Shown here in pieces: positions 56,146-64,000 of a stretch of DNA of 64,000 nucleotides. The first letter of the stretch is position 1. The number at the start of each line of letters is the position of its first letter. The notes beneath the pieces are model-generated. The model ran no database searches. It was not told where the DNA came from and saw only the letters and a list, made by a program, of their open reading frames with translations. The position numbers were made by a program, and so were the translations under genes. Origin of the DNA: Erythrobasidium yunnanense (lineage: Eukaryota; Basidiomycota; Cystobasidiomycetes; Erythrobasidiales; Erythrobasidiaceae); NCBI GenBank assembly GCA_001600175.1, contig BCJC01000008.1:1118781-1182780 (forward strand), written 5' to 3'.

Positions 56146-57840
56146 TTAGTGCTGTGCCCTGAACAGCGCAAAGTATATCAGCTACCCTGCAGGCGCCCAA
56201 GAAAGGCATAAAAGGCAGAACTCACCAGTCAATGCTTTTAAGGTCAATGCCCTCTTGGTGCATCTCCCAGAGCGGGCTCAAATCACGTAGTCGCTCGACG
56301 ATGTCCACTATCCTGCTCGTGACAAAGTCGACCTCGCCTTGTGTTGTAAATCTTCCAATTCCGAAGCGAATAGATGAATGTGCCATATCTTCTTCTGCTC
56401 CTAGTGCTCGAAGAACATAAGATGGTTCCAATGATGCAGAGGTGCATGCTGATCCGCTGGAGAGCGCGATATCCTTCATCGCCATCAAGAAAGACTCGCC
56501 TTCGACGAACGAGAAAGATAGATTGAGGCTGTGACATGTTGTCAGCGAAGCTCACAAGATGTCGTGCGTCGCAACCTACCATCCCGGATACCCATCAGCA
56601 GCTCCATTTCTGACGATAGCCTCACACTTGTCCGTGACGCCCTTCAGCAAGCGGTCTGATAAGAACTTGATGTGCTTGTTATCGAACTCCATCTCTTTCT
56701 TAGCGATTCGAGCAGCTTCTCCGAGACCGACGCAGAGCGGCGCTGGGACAGTTCCGCTTCTCAGACCTCTTTCTTGTCCTCCCCCGTTGATGATTGGCTC
56801 AAGTCTGACTCTCGGACGTCTGCGCACGTATGCTGCTCCGATACCTTTCGGTCCATATAGCTTGTGCCCAGAGATGGACATGACATCTATGTTCATCTCG
56901 TCTACGTTGATGGGGATCTTGCCGACTGCTTGTGCTGCGTCCGTGTGGAAGTAGCATCCCTTGTGCTTTTTGACAATAGCTCCAATCTCCTTGATAGGCT
57001 GGATCGTGCCAATCTCGTTGTTGACCATCATGACCGAGACCAAGCATGTCTCAGGCCGAATACTCTCTTCTAAAAGCTTGAGGTCTACCTTTCCATCTTC
57101 CTTCACAGGCAGGTATGTGACATCGTATCCTTCATCTTGCAAGTTTCGGCAGGAATCAAGCACACACTTGTGCTCGGTCTGCAAGGTGATAACGTGCTTC
57201 TTGCCACTGCGGCCATAGAAGCGTGCGACACCCTTGACAAGCATGTTATTTGATTCTGTTGCGCCTGATGTGAAAATGATATCTTTCGGTCCTGCGCCTA
57301 CAAGGTCCGCAACGTGCTATGGAATCAGATCGGAAAGAGTCAGCATCGCATCCCAGACTGTGAGTGCAGCAGATTATGCACCTGTCTAGCCTCTTCTACA
57401 GCCTTCTCAGTCTCCCAACCGTACGCGTGCGTCCGTGAGTGCGGGTTGCCGAACTGGTTTGTCATGTATGGGAGCATTGCATCGAGGACTCTAGGATCTG
57501 TGGGTGTCGTAGCTTGCATATCGAGGTAGATGGGACGACCAATATCTTCTCTCAGAGCTTTGACAGCTTCGTCTACGATGCCTTCTTTGACGGGAGAAAG
57601 TACGACTGGCTCTGGCCGGTAGGGCTTTACGTTTCCAGCGTTGGGCGCTTGGCTCGCATTGTCCACTACTGTAGCAAGATTACGAGCGCCGGGAGGAGCA
57701 GTTGCATAACTCCTGCTCGCAGCTACTGCAGGAAGCGTCGAAGTCGATGGTGCGCAAGCTGCGGCGTAGAAGGAGCGCGAAGCTCGTACGCAGCTCGTCG
57801 CTGATGTTGCTCGCTGAATCGCAAGCTTTGTAAATACCAT
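56146..57840 (-). CDS. NFS1: Mitochondrial cysteine desulfurase Nfs1
   Basis: A PLP enzyme that removes sulfur from cysteine for Fe-S cluster assembly on Isu1. Exons on the minus strand are 57840-57382, 57316-56580, 56528-56226 and 56158-56146, giving 503 aa. The N-terminus is Arg/Ser/Ala-rich without acids, fitting a mitochondrial presequence. Motifs are [66 protein letters not shown] (PLP Lys) and [17 protein letters not shown] (catalytic Cys loop). The final exon is only 13 nt and gives the conserved end SIDWAQH; without it the protein would stop at SIDW. Confident. Confidence 0.94.
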
Positions 57841-58970
57841 GTTTCGATGATTTGTTGCAGAAACAACCCTGTTCCCGGTTCTTCTTCGATTTGACACTCT
57901 CGAATCTCGGTCATCCGCCACTACTGATGCCGCAAAGCACTGACTCTTCTAGCAATCTCATCATAACTATCAAGCCAGTTCGCAACATATCTGTAGAGCC
58001 TGTCGACCTTCCTCACGCCGCCAATGATGCTTTATACCCTGCGACTGAAGCCTGTCATGCAAGATTTTCTCTCACCGCAACCACCTAGATGATTCAGCTA
58101 TCGGCCATCATATGACGGCTTCATCACAGAAAAAGTCCCTGCCAGCCTTCCCTTCCTGCGACCTCTACATGTTTCATGGATCTACGAGCTGACCTGAAGA
58201 ATCCTTCGCAATGCTCTGTGTGCTCATCTCAGCGCGAGCGTCCGAGTCACTGTTTCGATGACTCTGACGCTACAAGTCGCGGGAGCCAGAACGTAAGGCT
58301 TCTGGGTGAAGATCGAGCTGGTTTACCCGCTATCGCGACCGATACTGCGTCTCTTAAGGCTAGCAAATATGAACATTTGGATGCGTGTACATTGTCGTTA
58401 CAGGCAAGAGTTTGTAGTACCGCAGTTAGTTGGCCTCGAGCCTTCATACTCCTTCCGAAAACCACCTACAGCCAGCCGAACAGATCCCAGTCCCTGATGT
58501 GTCTAACATGTCGAATATAGACCAAGCTGAGCGTAGTCTCACCACCCAATAGGAGTCTGCCATGCTCTACTCCGACTGATCGCGTCCATCTCCCGCGTCC
58601 CTCGTTCAGACCGCTCAGCACGGTCAAATTGGCGGTCTCTTCGGTCGTAGATGAAATGTCTCGCAAGTGGTCTGTGACTTTTGTCATCGCGCCTGCCTCG
58701 AGCAGGAGAACCCCCCGCATACTGTTGATATCTCCTGCGGTTTCAGGACCCTCCACACAGCACAGGATCAGAGTGGATAGGGCGACAACACTCGAGGGAA
58801 AGATATACCCTACTACAACTTTATTGATTGTGACTGATTATTCGGTGAATGGGACCCACTTCCCGTCTTTCCGCACTTTTCCGGGGACCTCAAATGAAGG
58901 ACAGTCCCTCCTCATGATATCCTCCACCCTCTTTCTCTCCATTGAACAACTGTTCCAACAGTCAACCAGC
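57841..58970. other. Long intergenic region between NFS1 and the PhyH gene
   Basis: A divergent promoter region of 1.1 kb. Small open frames occur on both strands, but none has recognisable motifs or a convincing exon chain. A small gene may be missed. No repeat or RNA gene was seen. Confidence 0.35.
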
Positions 58971-60107
58971 ATGCCAGGAGCTCCCGCCGACATCCCTTCC
59001 ACCCTCAAATACCAAGACCTGGTCACTGTCGTATTGAGCGATGAAGAACGTGCGACCGGCAAGCTGACCGCCGAGAACATGGCAGCAGCTGTTCTAGGCT
59101 TTATTCGCGACGGTATCGCCGTCCTCGAGAATGCGGTCGAGCCTGCTCATTGTGACGCGCTCAACAAGGTCATGGTGGACGAGCTGCCTGAGCTCATCAA
59201 GTCTCCTAAAGTACATTGGAATGATGTGAGTACATGATTTAATGCTACAGTAACGAAAGCTGACTTGGCAAGCTAGGATATCCGAGCTCCTCCCGAGAAA
59301 CGCACAGGCAATCTCAATATGAAACCGCCTCACAGGCCGGAGCTCATGTTCGAAGATCTCTGGGCAAACAAAGCAGGCTTGGCCGTGCTAACGAACATCA
59401 TGGGACCTACGCCTGTGTGTAACTTTGTCGACTCGAACACCTCGTTAGGCGAAGGCTTCGGCGGTCGTCAGTCTGTACATGCCGATATGGCATACAACTT
59501 CCCTTCTTTCCCATGCTCTGTCTCATTCAACTACTACTTGGAAGACGCTAGTAGCGCAAACGGGTCTACCGAAGTCTGGCTCGGCAGTGCGTTGGAGAGC
59601 TCTTTCAAGGACCATAAAGCATGTCGAGAGATGCGAGACGGAGATGATCCAGTCATGCCGCGAGTCGTAAACTTGCGCGATCCAGATGACCGCAACGTGT
59701 TGGAAGGTTTCGGTGTCAGGGAAGCACAGCTGGAAGCACGAAGGAAGTGGGCCCCTCCCATCCAGCCTAGCATCAAGAAAGGCAGTGTCATGCTTCGTGA
59801 TCTACGAACATGGCATGCTGGAGTGGCCAACCCTTCCAATAAACCGCGAGTCATGCTCAACTTCATCTATACGCCCTGGTGGCATAAGTGCCCCAACAAG
59901 GTGCATCTGCCAGAGAACGCAAGGTCCCTCGTGGAAGCTTGGGCATCTCGTGAAGTCGCTCCTGTCCGATATAACGCAGAATACCTGCCAGACGAGCAGG
60001 CCATCAAGGACCTCGACTATTCCACAGACTTCAGCAGCAGAAACGTCTCGTACTGGAAGTCTTTGCCTCAGGGTCTCATTCCAGGCTATGTATTCTCTTC
60101 TCTTTAG
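58971..60107 (+). CDS. Phytanoyl-CoA dioxygenase (PhyH) family Fe(II)/2-oxoglutarate oxygenase
   Basis: Exons 58971-59225 and 59277-60107 give 361 aa. The cupin-type PhyH core is visible: FIRDGIAVLENAVEPAHCDAL near residue 50, then QSVHADMAYNF with the His-x-Asp iron ligands. RTWHAGVANPSNKPRVMLN gives the distal His and the Arg that binds 2-oxoglutarate. The C-terminus has IYTPWWHKCPNK. There is no signal peptide or peroxisomal SKL; the protein ends FSSL. Members hydroxylate diverse small molecules, including fungal secondary metabolites, so the substrate is open. Confidence 0.85.
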
Positions 60108-60485
60108 GCGTTAGGCGTTCTCCCCTTTGGCAGAAAGAGTAACTGTTAGTATTTTCCCGAGAGCTGTACATGATGGACCGGCATATTGTCTGAAGTTGAG
60201 TGCCGTGAGTAGGTGTCAGCAGAGTATGTTTAGGGTAGTTCAGTTAGTGTTTGGCTAGAACTTCGTGGAACAAGATACCATTCCTTCCTTTCTTGAGTTT
60301 CTTCGACGCAGGCCTAGCTGTCAGACAAGCAGCATACGCTGCATATGCGCATAGCGTAATGGGATGTATCGCTGCACGAAAGTAGAATCAGCTTGCACAG
60401 GGATGAAGAGTTTGCGGACATGCAGGATATTGCAATGCCAACATCAAAAGGGTGGAAGAGGAACAACGATAGTAGCGAACTACAT
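60108..60485. other. Intergenic, convergent 3' ends
   Basis: Between the PhyH-family gene and RPL5. No gene was recognised; it is probably untranslated sequence. Confidence 0.4.
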
Positions 60486-62051
60486 CTACGCCTCGATGTC
60501 TCCATTCCTGAAAGCAGCGATCTTCTCCTCGACTCTCTTTTTCCTCTCGTCGTAGGTGAGCTTCTTGTGTCTCTTCTCCTGGGAAGCAGACTTGAACTTG
60601 CTGAGCTGTTCTGACGAGTAGTCCTTCTTTTTGGCTTCTGGGCTCTCGCGGATCTGCTTGTGTGCCTCTTGGTACACTTCTTCCAAGTCCTCGGCGCTGA
60701 CCTCGTCGGCGAGGTACTTGGCGAACTGCTTGCGGTATCGCTCGTCATCCTCCTCTTCTAGAGACTCCATGTACTCTGCAACGTGTCCACCGAACTGTAG
60801 ATAGCTATGTTAGCTTGTGCTGGCGCGATCTTCGAGAGGACGGCAACTCACGATGTACTTCTTGAGGGTCTCGGCGTCTAGCTCCTTGCTCTCGATATCG
60901 TAACCAGGGAAACGAGACTCGGAGTGAGGTACGAGCATACCTCCATCGGAAGCACCCTTCAAGACACCGAAGACACGAGATCCAGTTGAAGTGCGCTTGA
61001 GACCGGTGTCGAGGAAGACCTTGAATGGTCGAGGACCATCCTCATCGGCGCGCTCGGTGAGTGCGAACTCTCCCTCTGGCTCAGTGACACCCTCGTATTT
61101 GTCGGCGAGGCCAAGCTTGGTAAGGGCACGGCGAGCGATCAGAAGACCAAGGGCGTAGGCTGCGATGCATACAGGTAAGCATTAAGGCTCTGTGCTTTGT
61201 AGCTTGATGCCTCACCAGCAGCCCAGTTGGTAAGACCGTGCTTGATGCCGTATTCCGGGAGCTCGTGGGCGTAGGCGGAAGTGAAGACAACGTCTCCGGA
61301 GATTTTGGCATAGACGATTTGCGCGATGATGTCCTTGTTAGTGAACCTAGGACCCAAAAGAACCCCAAATGTGAGCTCCAGACGGTTTTCTTCCTCTGGA
61401 CTTTCTTTTCCTTCGCTCTACTCACCGAACGACAAGGCGATACTTGGGCGAGTTGTACTTGTTCTTAGCCTAAGCACACTAATCGTTAGCTTGAGGTCTT
61501 CCTGAGTCTTGGGACCTCTTACCTGAGTTACCAAACGCTTGCGGGCATAGTAGTCGGTCTTTCCCTCTCTGATGAAAGCAAACAGATAGTATGGTTAGTA
61601 CTGTGTGTCTCTTCGTTTCCGTGTATCTCTTGAAGCGTTTGGAGGCATATCAAGGGTGCAGGCGGTTGAAGGCATATGGAAGATGTTTGTATTGAAGGCG
61701 TTTGATGTAGGATTCAGATAGGAGCGAAAGACTGTGCTATTTGACGTAGTTTTCATGGCCTTAGGCTCAACTGAACTATGCTTGTTATTGTGTAAAATCA
61801 TCGTAATGGAGTCGAAGGAAGATGTCGAAGCCAGAAGGACGGGAGTATTCACCTGCGGCGTCTGTATTTGACCTGGTATCTATTCAATAAAAGTATATCC
61901 ATCAGTACAGCTCGTCGCTCCAGCCATCGTGCCTGCTAACCTCGAGAAATCTGCAATCAAGCAAGATGCATGAAAGTCAGCCCGTTGAACCGTATCAGAC
62001 CCCGTATATCTGCGCACATTGAGGTGTCTTCTTCTCCTTGACGAAAGGCAT
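60486..62051 (-). CDS. RPL5: 60S ribosomal protein L5 (uL18)
   Basis: Binds 5S rRNA in the large subunit central protuberance. Exons on the minus strand are 62051-62018, 61950-61941, 61879-61853, 61568-61523, 61469-61426, 61346-61216, 61159-60852 and 60794-60486, giving 302 aa. The N-terminus [20 protein letters not shown] and the following [16 protein letters not shown] are assembled from four small exons. Exon 2 is only 10 nt and codes for the YFSR junction. [26 protein letters not shown]-type residues and the C-terminal Lys-rich helix are all normal. The third intron (61569-61852, 284 nt) is unusually long for this locus. Confident. Confidence 0.94.
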
Positions 62052-62740
62052 CTTGAGGGGTGACTTGACGGTAGATGTAGTGGGTAACGGGGTCGGGCAA
62101 AGGTCGAGTTCTGCTTCTTCCAAGCTCGTGCACTTCGAGAATGATCGAAGAAAAAATTGGAAACGAAAAGGCGCACTTCAAGAATGCAATACAGGCTGCA
62201 CATAGCGGATCGGACAGTGCTACACACCATCGGTTCTGTATATGTATCGTATGGGCTATCTCACGACTTGCCTGCTCTCGAAGTAACCTTCTTACAATAA
62301 TACCTTCCGATTGAGATTTTGGAGTCGCATCGAGTATTTTGACGACGCTGATAACCTCCACTGAATCCTGAGAAGTGAATGTATTGATGCTGATGTGCTG
62401 GAAGCCAGGAGATGACTGCCAGCTAATGCATATCTATAGCCCCGGCTAATTCTGCTATGACCGAAGTACAATCTCAATGAAGGCCTGATAACATGCTGCG
62501 AATGATGCAACTGTGTACTACTGAATGCGTATCTACTACCTTGTGTTTCTTGCTTCTATCGACTTGCCCATCTTCCCTATTCAATCCCTCTGATATAATC
62601 CGACTTTACCCGCTCTGGGTTATCGACTGTCCGCGATTGGCCGGGAAAGCGTGCCTTCGATCTTTGCTTGAATTTTTGGGCGGCCACGCCGTTCTCTGGA
62701 TTCTGTCGATACACATAACCTCTACACATCGCAAGCAAAC
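62052..62740. promoter_or_regulatory. Divergent promoter of RPL5 and cytochrome c
   Basis: 689 bp separating the two start codons. An ATTGG (inverted CCAAT box) at 62636-62640 lies about 100 bp upstream of the cytochrome c ATG. CCAAT boxes bound by the HAP complex are known regulators of fungal respiratory genes, so it is a plausible control site. Open frames in this region show no coding character. Confidence 0.45.
62636..62640 (-). promoter_or_regulatory. CCAAT box upstream of cytochrome c
   Basis: ATTGG on the plus strand in the context GCGATTGGCCGG. The position fits a HAP-complex site for a respiratory gene. Such short motifs occur by chance, so the call is tentative. Confidence 0.35.
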
Positions 62741-63650
62741 ATGGGTTTCGAGAAAGGCGATAGCTCCAAAGGCGCAAGGTCGGTATCACGAACGCCTCAA
62801 GCTTCTTATGGCGGCATCCGATTCTGACGACCTTTTGGCCTTGACCGCTTTTCTGGCACCTTTTTCTTCTGATGCTTTCCTGGATGAAAACAACACAGTC
62901 TCTTTAAGACAAGATGCGCCCGTTCGTCTCTCCTCTGCATTCTGCGCGTTCTGGGCGTCAATCCTGATTGTTTTGCGGTTCTTTAGAGTGCCACACCGTA
63001 GAGAACGGCGGAGGTGAGCTGCCACGACACCGTAGTTCATGAGGAGTCGAGTATATACAACTCTACATGCTCGGCTCTTCGTGAACTGCGTTGAATGGTT
63101 TGGATCGTGGCTGACGTCGATGTCTATCTCAGGCCACAAAGTCGTACGCCTGCAGCCAGTCTAGACGAACAGACTGGAACCAATGTACTCACTACCTCGA
63201 ACTGTTCTGGACCTGTTTAGGGACCCAACCTGTGCGTTTTGCGCCTCTGGCGCGTTGTTCGCAAAGCTGACATGTGAACAATACAGCCACGGGCTTTTCG
63301 GACGTCACACTGGACAGGCAGAAGGCTACTCATGTAACTTATCGATCTCTCGTGGTCCTTCGCCTACCGTCTGACCCTGGAATCGCTTTACTTCTTTCCC
63401 TTTTCGATTTTCCGCAGACACCGAGGCCAACGTCAAGAAGGGTATTGAGTGGAACGAGAACACACTCTTCGAATACCTCGAGAACCCCAAGAAGTACATC
63501 CCTGGTACAAAGGTAAGGCTTTTTGGCCCAAATTGCCCCAAATCGACTCTGAATCGTTCTACAACCTCTCTACAGATGGCATTTGCTGGTCTAAAGAAGG
63601 ATAAGGACAGAAACAATCTTATCACATGGCTTAAAGAGTCAACTGCATAG
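62741..63650 (+). CDS. CYC1: Cytochrome c
   Basis: The mobile electron carrier between complexes III and IV. Exons are 62741-62778, 62899-62921, 62987-63013, 63133-63143, 63221-63231, 63287-63333, 63418-63512 and 63576-63650. They sum to 327 nt, exactly 108 aa, the standard length. The heme motif CAQCH is split by the intron between exons 2 and 3. HKV and GPNL come from two 11-nt microexons. Then [52 protein letters not shown] (axial Met ligand) and ITWLKESTA follow. Seven introns in a 108-codon gene is extreme. Every junction keeps phase and uses GT..AG. Confident. Confidence 0.95.
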
Positions 63651-64000
63651 GTTGAAAGCCTAGAAATCGGCTCCGGCCTTTTTTTCTTCTCTTCTTCTGG
63701 CTATCCGGCAACGAAGCGCAACTGCATGGTCAGTAGCATGCATAGTGCACAGTACTACATCCTTGCCTTTGTAGCTACATGCTCTGGCCCTCTTCGCAAT
63801 ACATAGAGCTCCCTTCTCATCCTCGAGGTCTACTTTTCGGACAGCATTCGCATCTTCGGCTAATTCACTGCTGACGCATGCTACGAATGTATCAAGATAC
63901 ACTGCTGACTATGACATACTGCAACAGGTTCTCTTGAGCTTCATTACGGTCAATTGAAGTCTACTATCTTCCAACTTGGACATGTCCGACAAAGCACCAA
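63651..64000. other. Right edge, no complete gene
   Basis: A minus-strand frame at 63660-63902 (LAEDANAVRKVDLEDEKGA, then ALCIAKRARAC) has some coding character and may be the last exon of an unrecognised gene. A plus-strand ATG at about 63982 (MSDKAP) may start another gene that runs off the window. Neither can be supported further. Confidence 0.3.

Noticed and set aside
61569-61852. Possible box C/D snoRNA in the long RPL5 intron
   Set aside because: A GATGAT and a CTGA are present, but the C box is imperfect and no terminal stem was seen.
1-64000. tRNA genes, CRISPR arrays, transposons and retroviral or LTR elements
   Set aside because: I looked for tRNA B-box-like sequences, regular spacer repeats, terminal repeats and transposase or reverse-transcriptase motifs on both strands and found none convincing. 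A covariance-model scan would be decisive for tRNAs.

Overview
This window is nuclear DNA of a fungus, most likely a basidiomycete and possibly a basidiomycetous yeast (inference). Nearly every gene is cut by several introns, mostly 49-65 bp. Genes lie close together on both strands and exons are often very short. Base composition is near balanced. No organelle, plasmid, viral or retroelement sequence was recognised. Gene models were built by hand from splice consensus, reading phase and family conservation.

Layout. 1-7.0 kb: prefoldin subunit 3 (5' end cut by the window), Ubc6, cyclase-associated protein, eIF3i and a small hypothetical protein. 7.5-12.9 kb: a divergent pair made of an intracellular GH2 beta-mannosidase and a disaccharide-type sugar/H+ symporter. 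They share a promoter with repeated CGG-type palindromes and look like a sugar-utilisation module. 13.7-20 kb: an SLC35F6-like transporter, a small hydrophilic protein, an NSRP1-like protein and a class I aminotransferase.

20.5-35.5 kb is the accessory region and the most interesting part. Eight tandem, same-strand paralogs (23.97-33.81 kb) encode an unrecognised family. Each has about three hydrophobic segments from exon 1 and a conserved soluble domain from exon 2 carrying a DKARN...PF...AGK...R signature. Several share a promoter element (CCTGGCGA) about 100 bp upstream of the start. The array is flanked on both sides by another duplicated arrangement: a minus-strand 'family A' gene (175/176 aa) diverging from a plus-strand small hydrophilic 'family B' gene. 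A decayed third copy of A lies on the left. TAF13 sits between the left flank and the array. I know no described system with this composition.

35.7-44.5 kb: transportin/Kap104 with an apparent one-base frameshift, two tandem cytochrome b561-like membrane proteins, an HD-domain phosphohydrolase and pantothenate synthetase with a GC-AG intron. 44.6-52.3 kb: the largest TFIIIC subunit (Tfc3/GTF3C1). 52.8-60.1 kb: an allantoate-permease-family transporter, a UXT-like prefoldin protein, cysteine desulfurase Nfs1 and a phytanoyl-CoA dioxygenase family protein. 60.5-63.7 kb: ribosomal protein L5 and cytochrome c, divergent from each other. Both contain 10-11 nt microexons that a simple ORF scan misses.
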